Source: Drosophila miranda
Lineage: Eukaryota > Arthropoda > Insecta > Diptera > Drosophilidae
Length of the DNA: 64,000 nucleotides
Assembly (NCBI RefSeq): GCF_003369915.1
Contig: NW_022881614.1
Span: 15,354,336 to 15,418,335 of the forward strand
Direction of reading: 5' to 3'
Shown here in pieces: positions 49,301 to 58,600 of this stretch. Under the pieces are notes generated by a model. That model searched no databases. It worked only from the letters and a program-made list of their open reading frames with translations, and was not told the DNA's origin. Both the position numbers and the translations under genes were made by a program. Numbering within the stretch: the stretch's first letter is position 1; each line of letters opens with the position of its first letter.

Positions 49301-52300
49301 ATAGCACGAATTGCTAAGAAAGCGGCAGGTTTGGTTCCGTAAGTAACAGTCTCCAACTTGAACACCTGAATCTCCTCCTTCGGGTCATTGCGCCATAGGA
49401 TGCACTGCACGTGCGTATCGGGATGGGAAACGCGTACACAGCGGTACATTTTGCAGATATCGCCACACAAGGCGACTTTAAAAAAGCGGAAACGAAGCAG
49501 AGTTATCAGAATTTTAGGTTGGATGGGGGGTTCGGCCATAAGCGCAACATTTAGTGATCCTCCAGCCGCTGTTTTGGCAGATCCATCGAACACTACGCGT
49601 AATTTGGTGGTTGTACTATCCTGCTTGTGGACGCAATGGTGAGGCACGAAGTACTGCGGGAGGTCTGACTGCCGCGAAGCTGGCGACATGTGTCCTAAAT
49701 CACGATACTCCTGGAGAAACTCCATATATTTTGCCTTAAGCTGTGCATTTTTTGCTAGCTTCCTCTCCAAATTGAGAAATCTACGTAGCGCCTGCTGATA
49801 CGATTCTCCTAATTCCTCTAGACTGAATTTGGTTGGCAAACGCACGGAGTAAGCTCCGGACTCTAGGCGAATGCAGTTTGTGACGAAATGCTGTTCGCAA
49901 TGAACATCTTCCTCCGAAATTGATGAGGGCGAATAATCTCCATCGACTTCCCAAAACCGCCTTACAATATCGCACAAATTAGTCTCGCAAGCGGAGATGA
50001 CAGGGGGATCTTCAACGGCTGCTAGCGCCGCACGGGCTTTCTCAGAGTTTTTAATACTTCCTGACACTATCCAGCCAAGTTTCGTCTTCTGCAATGTTGG
50101 CAATTGGTCTGACAGTCGAATCTGTCCAACGCACATTAATTCGAAAAACAAACCAGCACCTATCAACAGATCGACACGCTGGGGCTTGGCGAAATTAGGA
50201 TCAGCCAGTTTTAGATTATTTGGCATTGGCCAATCCTTTGCGTCTAGGCCGAAGTTAGGCTGCATTCCTGTGATTGAGGCAGTGATAATTGCAGAGAGGA
50301 AACCGCGATAGCTTTCGTCTTGAGATTGCAGGACGATGTCCACAGCCTTGCTGGATGGTAGAATTGACTCTCCAATACCGGCGATTTTAACGTGAGACGG
50401 GTGAGGATCTAACTGCAGCTGATTGGCGAGTCTCGATGTTATACAGTTAACCTGAGAAGCGGAATCTAAAATGGCACGGCATGGAATAAGCGATCCAAAA
50501 CGGCCCCTGACATATACGATTGCAGTAGCTAGAAGCACGTTTTGGCTAGGCAGAGATTTTTGACTCGAGGGGGGAGGGCTAATATATTTGCTTGCTACTA
50601 GGGCACTTGCAGGATCATGCTGGGTCGATTCCGTGCTCGGCGACGGCAACTCAGCGTCAGCGCCCGACTGCATGTGGAGCAGTGTGTGATGCTTGGCTTG
50701 GCAATTTCTACATGCCCCTGACTTGCAGCGTTGCAATGAATGGCCTTTGTTGAGGCAGTTTAGACATAAATGGCGCTTCTTCACCTCCTTGGTATCGAGA
50801 AAAAACAGGGAGATCTATAAATGCCTGGCATCGGGATATGTAGTGATCGGAGGATTTGCAATACTTGCATGTTGAGCTATTATGATCGTTAATGGAGGTG
50901 ATTAGGGTGCTAGGTTTACTTTCTCCCACCTGCTGGCTAGGAATTGTTACCATAGCCGATCCCAAATTTTCCGGCATCCGACATCTTGCTTCCAAGAATG
51001 AGGCCATGCTTGACCACCGAGGCAATCTGACGTCGGCAAGTTCTCTTCCCATTTCTCCTTGGTCTTGTGGTCCAATTTCGTGCCTATGATGAAGATCAGC
51101 AACCCATCGGAAATCACGTCGGGGTCACCAAATTTTATGTGGAGATAATGTTTTTTATCCCCAATCGGCCGACTAATTATTTCGAATTAAATAAAACTCG
51201 GCGCAGAAATAAAATTACGATACGTTCTTTAATGCGTGACATCCAAATTGCAAGTGTGGCTTGCCTGCCCTTTACATTGCCGCTCCGATCGCTAAGCGCA
51301 GCTTCGCTCGGCCGACGTCGGTAGGCAGACGCAAAGCGGAGATAGCGAAGAGCGAGCTGGCAGAGAGCGTTTAGCAGGGCAAGCAAGCGCAGAGCTTTAA
51401 CAAACAAATGAGTGACATAGACATAAGTAACAAACAAAATAAGCGGCTGAGGGCCAAGAATTAGGTGCTATTTGGCAAGCAGCTAATCGGCTGGGTTCTG
51501 CTCCGAACACCCCCTTCCGCCCCCGCAAAGGATGAAAATCTGGGGATATTCACAAATCTCAGAGACTATTAAGGCTAGAGTAACCAAATTTGGTATCCGC
51601 ACTCCTGTTAGATCTTACTATGAAACGTGTATCTCAAAATTTCACCCCACCCCCTTCCGACCACACAAAGGGCGAAAATCTGTTGCATCCACAATATTGC
51701 ACATTCGAGAAAACTAAAAACGCAGAATCATAGATAATGATCATATATATCAGATTGCTGAATCTGGATCAGATCAGATCATTTTTATAGCCAAAAGGAA
51801 CAAATCAATTTGCACTGGCTACGCAGCACCCGACGTCACGCTCAGACTGATTTTCTGTCTCTCTCGCACGCATTCTTTGTCGTGTCGTTCAATATTAGCG
51901 GCGTCTGCCGGAGGAGAGCCATACTGACTTAGTATCGGGTATAACTGTAGAGTTGCGGTCTCCGCAGCAACTCACAACGTTCCCCCTCGTTCCTTTTTAG
52001 CAATGAATTGGATTTGCAAGGTTTAATTGCTGACAAGGGAATGCCGACAAATTATTTATGATAATTTTTGCTGGAAATTCAAGGAGGCTTTTATGTGCAT
52101 AAATATTCGTTGACCCGGCCCAAAAGTGCGGACAGCACAATTGTCCTGCATCAGACTTCCGGTTGCCGGCTCTCGGCTCCTGACTCCTTTTTGATATATG
52201 AATAACTCCATTCCCAAAAATATGCTCGATTGCACAACGGAAACTGATTTTGTTCATTCATACATATAATTTATTAAGTCATTTATTTATGATAATCTGT

Positions 52301-55300
52301 GAGGATAGTTTCATTCAGGTTGAGGGACAAGTGGCAATAAAAATGTAATGTGGGGGTAATGTTTTCAATGATAAAATAATCAATTTAACTGGCTATAAAT
52401 TATCCCGTTTAGTGTGTGGCATTGTTTCTCCCACTCGTATCGCATCACCCGCTCCATTACGGAGTGGAGTGGGTTCCCAAAGCTTTGAAAGGCGAGGATA
52501 GCCCTGCAGCCCTGCACCCCTCAGACTCGAGATTAACGTTGGCCCATTTGCCTTCTCCATTTGCCATTCGACGCGGCAATTTGTTTTTCCTGTGCGAGGG
52601 TAGCGTGGAAACAGGGACAAAGGCCAGGAGACAGAAAACGGAGGACAGAAACAGGACGTCTGACAACGGATACTTTGTAATTTCATTTGGCCGCAGCTGC
52701 TGCTGCCGCTGGTCGCAACCTTGCCAGGATGCTCCACCCTTGGCATTGGATTCTTGGCACTGCCACTGGCTCTGACACTGAAGTGTGGCGAGGCCCAGGC
52801 CCGTTCTTCATAATTAGCCATTTTCTTTTGATACTCAACGGCACTTTGCCGGGCGGAATGCGTGTCGTGTCTCTCAGAAGCGACCTTTGACGCCACTTAA
52901 TTGAATTGAAAGCTCAACTCAACTCAACTCGCGCGTAATTTGCCTTTGGAAATGTTCATTACCCATCGCCTGTGCCGACATTTTCGCCCACGACAATCAT
53001 TTTAAAGTAGTGCGCGGGAAATATTTACGCTTCACCACTCTTAAAGGGGGATCGGAGTGACTGTTTACTGTTTGAATTCTCCAATGTTATGTTGGGAAAA
53101 CTTCTTTAATTGCCAGCTAGCTGGCAGAACTTTTCCCCGAATTCGGCTTTATCCCTTCTGCTTTTCTTTTTCTCCTTTTTTAGTTATGTGGGTCTGTAAA
53201 TGTCACCCCCTGCCCATCCCCATTCCCATCCCCGTCCCCTTCTTTATTCGGGCCACAGCAGCATTGGCCAGCCTTTCGTGACTTTATGACGTGGCTGAGG
53301 AATTTTATTTATGTTTATGTTAGAGCTCTTGATATAAAGTTGTCTTTTATGGCAGCTGGCAGCGGAGGGGGGTAGGGTGCCGTTGGCGGTGCCGGTGCCA
53401 TGCCAGTTGGATTGGTATCGAAACAATGGCAAAAGCCACATACAACTCATACTCTAACCGACACCGACACCAAGTGATTCTGGCACAACCGCAATTTACG
53501 ATACGGATACGAGCTTACCTTTGGCTAGGATGTTGCGTATACGCAACGCTGACTGGTGGGTGATGGGGTGGTGGCTCTGGTGGCTTTGTTTTTGATGTAA
53601 AGAGCCACTCAAGGCAATCAACGTGCAATATTAGACATGAGCGAGCTACAAAGAGAGCACTACAGAGACCAATTTCTATCTTTCCCCAATGCTTTTGTTT
53701 CTCCCCTTCCCCATTTCCTAGAACAACCATCAGCCGACACATCAGCAACAGGGACAGCAGCCACAGCAACAGCAGCCCCAGCAGCAGCAACAAAATCCTT
53801 CCCAGCAACGGCAACAGCCACAGCAACCACAGCATGATGCCACGCTTGTCGACACATTGTCGTCGTTGCCACAGGCCTCGTTCAACTACATCAACTCTAT
53901 TGTAGGCAGTGGCGTCATTGGCATACCATACGCCCTGCACCGGGCCGGGTTCGGCCTGGGCCTGGCCCTGCTCATCCTCGTCGCCTACATCACCGATTAC
54001 TCACTCATCCTAATGGTGAGTACAGCAAATTGCTCGTTAATTCCGACTAGCAATCGAACTGCGAAAATTGGGGCAGCCTCGAAGCAGGTTTTAAAATCGA
54101 AATCAAGACAAATCCATACCGAATGCCATTCCGTTTGGCATTTGGATATTCTGCATAATCAATGAGAGTCCAAAGCACACACAACCCAACCGCCAACCCA
54201 TCTGCTCGTGTGTACAACCGTTTAATAGCCGTTCCACTTACAGGTCAGATGCGGCCACATTTTTGGCAGGTTCAGCTATCCGGGCATCATGGAGGCTGCC
54301 TACGGGAAGTACGGCTACTACCTGCTCTCCCTGCTCCAGTTCATGTATCCCTTTCTGGGTGAGTAAAGTTTTCCGTGGGTCGCTCCGTGGGTCGGTCGTC
54401 TGTCATGCGAGTACACACATTATCCTCCTCAATCTCCGCTGCGCTCTTTATAGCCATGATATCGTACAACATTGTCGTGGGCGATACCCTGTCCAAAGTG
54501 CTCGTTCGCTTCTTCCCCTCCTGCGGCGCCTCGATGGGCGCTGTTCGACTGGGCGTGGTCTTCTTTGTCAACGTCGGCGTTGTGATGCCCCTCTGCCTGT
54601 ACAAGAACGTCTCCCGCCTGGCCAGGGCCAGCTTCATCAGCCTGGCCTGCGTCGTCTTCATCCTGTTTGCCGTCATCATCAAGCTCATGTCCGGCGATTA
54701 TAAAGTGTAAGTGTGCTGGCTCTTCCCCTAGCTCTACTTCCTATATATATATTTATCAAACGACACAAAGAAGCGTGGAAGCTTGGCAGGTGATAGGTTA
54801 ATAGTTTTCCTTGATTGGCTGTAAGGGACTTTTTCCGGGAGAATGGAAATAGAGGTTGAAGTTTCCCTAAGATTAAGGGATTAAGATTTAACTCATTTAC
54901 TCCTTAAGCCACTAAGTTTTCTCTAAGAAAGAAGCTATACCTTAATGTTTCTTAGTCATCCGAAACTGATGATAGCCTGAGTTGTAAGTAACGTTCTGCC
55001 CCAGGTCAATTAAAAAGATAATTAGCAACTGAAGCCATTTGTTTTAAAATCCATTTATAACGAGGGGGAACGTTGTGAGTTGCTGCGGACACCGCAACTC
55101 TACGGTTATACCCGATACTAAGTCAGTATGGCTCTCCTCCGGCAGACGCCGCTAATATTAAACGACACGACAAAGAGTGCGTGCGAGAGAGACAGAAAAT
55201 CAGTCTGAGCGTGACGTCGGGCGCTGCGTAGCCACTGAAAATTGATTTCTTGCTTTTGGCTACAAAAATGATCCGATTCTCTACATTCATTCATTCTCTA

Positions 55301-58147
55301 CAATTCTACGTTTTTGGTTTTCTCATATCTTTAAAATTGTGGATGCCACAGATTTTCGTCATTTGTGGGGGCGGAAGTGGGCGGGGCGAAGTTTTGAAAT
55401 ATTTTCGTAGCAGTGACATATCACAGAAGTCTGGATCCAAAACATCGTTGCTCTAGCTCTTATAGTCTTTGAGCACTAGGCGCTGAAGGGGACGGACAGA
55501 CGGACAGACGGACGGACGGACAGACGGACAGACAGACATGGCTCAATCGACTCGGCTATTGATGCTGATCAAGAATATATATACTTTATGGGGTCGGAAA
55601 CGATTCCTTCTGGACGTTACACACATCCACTTTTACCACAAATCTAATATACCCCAATACTCATTTTGAGTATCAGGTATAAAAATTACCAAACTAAACG
55701 GGAACGCTTAATGATTTATTTGCATTGTAATTACAAATTGTCTACCTCCAGCCACCATCTGAGCTGCAGTTGAGTTAGGGGCTGTGGTTGGCGGTAGGGT
55801 GGGTGGTTCTCGGCGGTGGTTCTTTAGTGCCAAGCTAAGTGCCGCTTTAGTGCTTTCAAATCTGTGGCAACTGTCCAGGGCGGTGGCTACTGGTGGAGCT
55901 GCTTCGGGGGACGCTCAGCTCATGAAATTTAGCGTTGGGCCACTTGTTTGCCTTTTATGGCTTTTCATTAGTCGAGTCGAGTCGAGTCGAGGAGTCTGTT
56001 GCATCGGCAACTTAGTTGTATGCATACATACATACTATAAACATATAAACCAACATAGCTGGGGTGGGGTCCCATGACCAGCAGCTTAGTCGAGCAACAC
56101 TTTCTCTGCCACTTGTCAGGGCCACCGAAAAGGGGAGCTGCATATTCAGATTCAGCTTCAGCTTTAGTTTCAGATTAAAAAGTGGTTGGGGGAGGGCGTG
56201 GGGCAGCTCAATTCACCCTTGAATGTTGCGTCTGTTGTGGGGCATAAAATTTAAATAAATTTCCAATTTGCGGCCTGCCCCACTGTTACGTTGCTTCCTA
56301 TCTTCCCGCCAGAGCATTTGTTTTTTTGTTTTTTTGCTTATTCCGTATGCGAACAATTCACGTTTCCCTGAGCCAGCGAAATGTTAATTTGGTATTAACT
56401 TTTGAGTAATATTTCTTGGGAAAAAACCTTTTCCTCTTTTCCTCTTCTCCCTTTTACCTACTACCTACGATCTTCTCCCTCCTTACACCTTTTCCCCTCT
56501 CTATTAGCCCTTTATTAATGTATTTCCAGAACGGACACTGCGGATTCGTGGAGCTTTGCTAACTCGGATGTCATACCAGCCACGGGAATCATGGTCTTTG
56601 GTGAGTTGCCAGTGGATTCTACACCATTTCCATTTCCATCTCTATCCATCTGTCGAGTGGTCAATTTCGTATCTGGTATTTGTGTTTGTCTGGACTGCAG
56701 CTTTCATGTGTCATCACGATACGTTCCTCGTTTATCAATCGATGCGGGACGCGACCATGGAGCGCTGGGAGAAGGTCACCCACATTTCGATTGGTTTCGC
56801 CTGGACAGTGGCGGCCCTGTTCGGCATCGCTGGATACTCCACCTTCCGTGCCCTGTCCCAAGGTGAGAACGAAAGGGAGAGTGGGAGAGGGAGTGAGGGT
56901 TCCTGGGATTGACGTAAATTGCATTTAATTGCATTGACAGGCAATTTGTAGAATTTCCTTGTTTTCCCTTTTCCCATTTCCATTTCGTTTTTGGTTCGGT
57001 TCAGTTCTTATCTGAAGATGCGCTATCACGATTGTATTGGGTTGTATGCCTGGGTTCTCCTCTGATCTCTCATCTCACTGTACTGTTTTTTTCGCAGGCG
57101 ACCTCCTGGAGAACTATTGCTGGGATGACGACCTGATGAACTTCTCGCGTGTTCTCTTCTCCATTTCCATACTGCTGACCTTTCCCATCGAATGCTTCGT
57201 TTCTCGAGAGGTTAGCCCACTCATCCTCCTGTTTATTTGCACAGTCCACTTGAGAACATTTCTGCTACATTTATTTTCCGCTCTGCTCTGCCACTTCTTT
57301 CCGTTTCTGTCGGCCAGATTGTACGCGCATTAGTCCTTCGGTTCGTGCTGAAGGAACCCATCAGTGAGCTTACCCAGGACAAGGACCCCAAGTTGGAGAA
57401 GGGAGCCATCATCGATGAGTACTCGAAAGCCATTACCATGGCCATCGTCTTCAGCGCCTTCATCATATCGCCCATGACCGACTGTCTCGGCTCGGTGCTG
57501 GAACTCAATGTGAGTGGACCCTTTCCATCCCTGAGCCCTAAACATTGTACCCCTGACCAGTAGTACAAATATGTACTTATACTTCTTAGGGGGCCGAATC
57601 TATAGCCAACAGTGCTAACTGCTCTTCTGATATTTTCCAAACAAACCACATGAAGAGATGATAAAATCCCCCCGCATACAATATTTATATTCGTCATGCA
57701 ACAGAAAAGTTCTCCTACTCTTTTAAATCCACAAGTAAAGTTCTCCATTGAGAGCTGAGAAATGTTTATTAACTTTAGCATTAACTTTCCAACGATCCCA
57801 TGCTCCCATACACAATTTTAGGCCCTTTTAGCTTTGTACTTTTATGTAAATTTATGTCGGCACTCACACGCACGCATTTTTAGGGTCTCCTGGCAGCCAT
57901 ACCACTGGCTTATATACTGCCCGGCCTGGCCTACATCCGGATGGAGCCGCACGCCCTCTTCAGCCGCGAGAAGCTGCCCGCCCTGGGCCTGGTGGTGTTC
58001 GGTGCCCTGGTGACCATCCTGGGAGCTGCGGTGCTGCTGCCCGGCCTAATGGGCGATGATTGTCGGTCGGATATTGTGCTGGGCTACTGCCGGCAGGAGT
58101 TCCAGAATGCCACCGCCGATGTGGCCTCCACAAAAACGGTGGATTAG
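34367..58147 (+). CDS. SLC38-type (AAAP family) amino acid transporter, 10 exons, 526 aa
   Basis: Exons: 34367-34423, 44024-44083, 53722-54015, 54244-54358, 54454-54706, 56530-56600, 56701-56862, 57098-57210, 57318-57509 and 57884-58147. All junctions are GT-AG, every phase agrees and the sum is 527 codons including TAG. The N-terminus is cytosolic with a Gln-rich tract (about residues 40-78). The first membrane helix has the SLC38/AAAP signature NYINSIVGSGVIGIPYA, and about ten further hydrophobic helices follow, including VVFFVNVGVVMPLCLYKN and ISIGFAWTVAALFGIAGYS. This family moves neutral amino acids, often with Na+ or H+, at the plasma or lysosomal membrane. It resembles the SLC38A10/A11 branch (perhaps fly CG13743, not certain). 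The first two introns are each about 9.6 kb because of transposon insertions, yet the frame is intact. Confidence 0.9.
35365..36045. repeat. Degenerate inverted-repeat element (MITE-like) in intron 1
   Basis: The left end CTCGCAAATAACGGTTGACA and the reverse complement of the right end (CTCGCAAACGACGGTCAACA) match at most positions. Weaker inverted similarity continues inward (GCTCTTCGCT on one side, GTCTCTTCGCT on the other). No transposase frame is seen. No clear target duplication was found. Confidence 0.4.
37521..38300 (+). mobile_element. DINE-1/INE-1-like Helentron copy in intron 1 of the transporter
   Basis: It starts with CGAGGGGAACG (one G fewer than other copies) and ends with a mutated 3' subterminal motif (TTTTGGGTATAA). 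The GA-rich block is missing through an internal deletion; the microsatellite is present at 38105-38155. Confidence 0.85.
38415..38610 (-). mobile_element. DINE-1/INE-1-like 3'-end fragment
   Basis: It has the 3' hairpin end (TTTTTATACCCGATACTC) and about 195 bp of sequence with an internal deletion, then stops at 38610 at the edge of another repeat. Confidence 0.8.
38613..38806. repeat. Short dispersed repeat (~194 bp), copy 2
   Basis: Counterpart of 20083-20276. It lies between a DINE fragment and the 3' end of the CR1 element, so three repeats of different kinds sit edge to edge here. Confidence 0.7.
38901..41683 (-). pseudogene. CR1 ORF2: endonuclease/reverse transcriptase, broken
   Basis: The N-terminal APE-type endonuclease is readable (FTETWLKPDI, GDFNLPGTVW). 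It is followed by reverse transcriptase blocks with FDSVNHSLLAHKLD, VPQGSHLGPLLF and the catalytic YADD. The C-terminal block includes LYTSLVRPILEYGSCVW. A small deletion near 39965-39985 shifts the frame just after TDFSK. A TAA at 39592 follows LNASKC, and a second shift precedes the last block (from 39521). The product cannot be made in one piece. Confidence 0.85.
41719..42726 (-). CDS. CR1 ORF1: PHD-finger RNA-binding protein (335 aa)
   Basis: The N-terminal ~60 residues have a C4-H-C3-like cysteine/histidine pattern (CAKKSCKKQ, PCWLCDSVVHAKC, HYSCEAC), the PHD-like finger found in ORF1 of CR1-type LINEs. A coiled-coil-prone stretch follows (residues 65-110), then a low-complexity Ser/Thr/Pro-rich linker and a conserved-looking C-terminal block. 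ORF1 proteins bind element RNA in the ribonucleoprotein. The frame is intact from ATG at 42726 to the stop at 41719. Confidence 0.75.
   Translation of the reverse strand: MEYAVVCAKKSCKKQITHDQPNVPCWLCDSVVHAKCAGFSGLVSDAIAKRNGLHYSCEACRAVEKDMVAFMRQTRSGFKELTVGFKNQYDRLLAMEAQFSGLKLLNESPRRKKVTPRDLQLPTVTQPCAAEKLTPTSPSVQQLISFATPRATTAAGDADSVAEFIASENVQPSTSAASVSVVSASSLVVPSIPIPPVNRRSGPPDIATTGTRPVVTKPLVGVPPKRQVFASRLAPDLTSNDVFIQSKIKAVGLKVEKFNFSYAREIASFKISISPTQFDTICSAKFWPEHLVVKEFKAKKKNRPPISLPNLSSVPPSTTTSSSSTSRLASTFPKN
43248..43914 (-). mobile_element. DINE-1/INE-1-like Helentron copy (3' part missing)
   Basis: It runs from the family 5' end (ACGTTCCCCCTCG near 43914 on the plus strand) to sequence just beyond the GA-rich block (43313-43340). 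The microsatellite and 3' hairpin are absent. It ends ~110 bp upstream of exon 2 of the amino acid transporter. Confidence 0.82.
44084..45702. other. Intron 2 of the transporter, left part
   Basis: No supported gene. An uninterrupted run of 17 cytosines lies at 45296-45312. Open frames nearby are short and lack any recognisable domain. Confidence 0.5.
45703..46275. mobile_element. Composite DINE-1-like copy, left part (interrupted by a BEL/Pao element)
   Basis: Positions 45703-45825 are the family 5' end in plus orientation. From about 45830 the sequence switches to minus orientation (CTTCAGCGCCTAGTGCTCAA) and continues to 46275. It is split there by the LTR element and resumes at 51515. Two DINE copies in opposite orientation, or an internal inversion, explain this. 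Confidence 0.8.
46276..46647 (-). repeat. 3' LTR of the BEL/Pao element
   Basis: 372 bp, starting TGTGGAGATAATG and ending GCTCCGAACA on the plus strand. It lies downstream of integrase with respect to the element. Confidence 0.92.
46621..47937 (-). CDS. BEL/Pao integrase region (C-terminal pol)
   Basis: Integrase inserts the DNA copy into the host genome. A zinc-binding HHCC-type region near residues 40-90 is followed by the DDE core (GVDFCGPFYHK, WSDNATNFVG and a downstream FGGLWEAAVK with its Glu). The C-terminal domain seen in BEL/Pao proteins follows (LGALVMIKEETLPPLRWPLG). The open frame continues in the same phase as the 47959-50784 frame; only one TAG (47959-47961) separates them. 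The 3' end overlaps the 3' LTR. Confidence 0.88.
   Translation of the reverse strand: MASLNPFLDSFGLLRVGGRLQNAELDYDAKHPILLPKGHPVTVSIIIFFHERFLHAGAQGLLGLLRQKFWPIGGRKYVAGIIRKCVRCFRLKPVLREHIMGNLPADRVRTNPAFHTTGVDFCGPFYHKSEVRSRPPIKCYIAVFVCFSTKATHLEVVRDLSTESFLAALRSFISLRPKPRIIWSDNATNFVGAKNELLELRQMFLRDPHKSAVSHLCVSSGIDWKFISPRSPHFGGLWEAAVKAAKYHFHRIVGTYIFTLDEIQTLACEISALLNSRPLYAITESPDDLDVLTPNHFLNGAPKAAFDEPDVAHLRVNLLSRWQRLCQMKQAFWRKWSTAYLSILQERSKWRSSSPNIKLGALVMIKEETLPPLRWPLGRIESVIPGKDGTIRVAVIRTQKGLFKRAVGKIAVLPLQDGSVESLCLPTGGECSEQNPAD
47959..50784 (-). CDS. BEL/Pao gag C-terminus, protease, reverse transcriptase and RNase H
   Basis: The 941-codon frame starts in the Gag zinc-knuckle region (CLNCLNKGHSLQRC). 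The protease follows with LDSASQVN in place of the common LDSGS. Reverse transcriptase shows GDICKMYRCVRVS and the catalytic YVDDLISGGDS. RNase H has FCDASQAAYGAFVY and a later SDSSIALAWI. The frame is otherwise open and ends at TAG 47959-47961 immediately before the integrase. The ATG at 50784 is an internal methionine of the original polyprotein rather than a natural start. Confidence 0.9.
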   Translation of the reverse strand: MKKRHLCLNCLNKGHSLQRCKSGACRNCQAKHHTLLHMQSGADAELPSPSTESTQHDPASALVASKYISPPPSSQKSLPSQNVLLATAIVYVRGRFGSLIPCRAILDSASQVNCITSRLANQLQLDPHPSHVKIAGIGESILPSSKAVDIVLQSQDESYRGFLSAIITASITGMQPNFGLDAKDWPMPNNLKLADPNFAKPQRVDLLIGAGLFFELMCVGQIRLSDQLPTLQKTKLGWIVSGSIKNSEKARAALAAVEDPPVISACETNLCDIVRRFWEVDGDYSPSSISEEDVHCEQHFVTNCIRLESGAYSVRLPTKFSLEELGESYQQALRRFLNLERKLAKNAQLKAKYMEFLQEYRDLGHMSPASRQSDLPQYFVPHHCVHKQDSTTTKLRVVFDGSAKTAAGGSLNVALMAEPPIQPKILITLLRFRFFKVALCGDICKMYRCVRVSHPDTHVQCILWRNDPKEEIQVFKLETVTYGTKPAAFLAIRAMHQLANDEELRFPLGADVVRRDFYVDDLISGGDSIDSVIKIRQQVKELLSKGCFPIRKWCSNEPAALEGVSEADREKFLTFHDGTEVTKALGPVWDPTTDNLLFSFAHVGTAAGPISKRSVLSTLARFYDPLGLISPIITKAKIFMQSLWNESLKLNWDESLPQDLHTTWIELTSQLSMVKNFKFPRYVLRQQARLEMHVFCDASQAAYGAFVYMRSEALGIVQSHLLCSKSRVAPLKSMTIPKLELSAALVLAELVSTIVKGLSAPCQIHCWSDSSIALAWIRESPLNFNIFVSNRVQRIQELTAGMTWHHVPTKLNPADIISRGATPAELMDSSLWISGPPFLRLESSEWPAGLQLPTDVPEPRHAALVVSNERDVSYDCKFQNSFGSMQRVFAYIYRFYILKDKGIARSKGQLTVIDIKNGTHLLIRAIQQQQFSEEIRALSSK
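50708..51052 (-). pseudogene. BEL/Pao gag remnant
   Basis: Only about 115 codons of gag are left between primer site and pol. They contain a fragment resembling the Gag segment before the knuckles (MASFLEARCRMPEN) and a first CCHC knuckle (CKYCKSSDHYISRC). The frame then shifts relative to the pol frame near 50790. A full BEL/Pao Gag region is several hundred residues, so most of the N-terminal part has been deleted. Confidence 0.8.
51113..51130 (-). promoter_or_regulatory. Primer-binding site, tRNA-Trp type
   Basis: Read on the minus strand the site is TGGTGACCCCGACGTGAT, 7 nt inside the 5' LTR. All 18 nt equal the tRNA-Trp primer site known from avian sarcoma-leukosis viruses, so priming by tRNA-Trp is the straightforward reading. 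Confidence 0.8.
51138..51509 (-). repeat. 5' LTR of the BEL/Pao element
   Basis: 372 bp, equal in length to the other LTR, with differences at three sites (around 51222, 51255 and 51408). It should contain the element's promoter. Confidence 0.92.
51510..51990 (-). mobile_element. Composite DINE-1-like copy, right part
   Basis: Resumes the copy broken at 46275, after the duplicated CCCCC, and runs to the family 5' end (ACGTTCCCCCTCG) at 51990. Confidence 0.85.
51991..53721. other. Intron 2 of the transporter, right part
   Basis: No supported gene. Open frames on both strands overlap and are low in complexity. The polypyrimidine tract and acceptor (CCCCATTTCCTAG) before exon 3 end at 53721. 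Confidence 0.5.
55061..55685 (+). mobile_element. DINE-1/INE-1-like Helentron copy in intron 5 of the transporter
   Basis: It has both termini and the microsatellite (55491-55535). The GA-rich block is deleted. The 3' subterminal motif is AGTATCAGGTATA with one change. The rest of this intron (54707-56529) shows no other feature. Confidence 0.87.
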
Positions 58148-58600
58148 TCCGGGCGATAGGAAGGGTAATGGGAACGGAAGGCCACTCCCTATCGGAGTTC
58201 TCGTTCCAGGTCCGATTCTCCTCCGGAAAGCGCTTTCGCCGGTGGACATGCGGATCTGCGGGTGAGTGTGAAAGAGAAATGTAAAAGACTCAACTCAAAC
58301 GATTTGACTCGAGTCCCACTGAAAAAGTAAAGAGGAGAGGGACAAATACTTTATATGCTTCCCCCCTTACTGTGTCTATTTCTTCCCCCCTTTCGGTTTG
58401 GCCGTTGTTAATCTTTTTATATGTGAAATAATTATACATTTTATTTATCACTATTATTAAGTCATTTTGAAATTCCATCTATTTTATCTGTTTTATGCGT
58501 ACTTATTTTTGGGTTAGGTTTAGTTTTAGTTTAGAAATTTGTTTATGTAGGATTCAATAAATTTTATAATGTTCTAGAATATAGTTTTTGTTTGCCTTCG
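58148..58600 (+). other. 3' UTR of the amino acid transporter
   Basis: Follows the TAG at 58145-58147. A canonical AATAAA at 58556-58561, in a T-rich context, is the likely polyadenylation signal. Confidence 0.6.

Larger units (their letters stand above)
46276..51509 (-). mobile_element. BEL/Pao LTR retrotransposon nested in a DINE copy
   Basis: Two 372-bp LTRs (46276-46647 and 51138-51509), both TG...CA, differ at 3 positions by eye. Five cytosines flank each side (46271-46275 and 51510-51514) and the uninterrupted DINE sequence has this run once, so the target duplication is 5 bp. Gene order on the minus strand is primer site, gag remnant, protease, reverse transcriptase, RNase H, integrase. 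It sits in intron 2 of the amino acid transporter, antisense. Low LTR divergence implies a recent insertion. It is defective because most of gag is gone. Confidence 0.92.

Noticed and set aside
53637..53872. Open frames with Ala/Thr/Val-rich repeats near exon 3 of the transporter
   Set aside because: Alternate-frame readings of the CAG/CAA-rich exon that encodes the Gln-rich tract.
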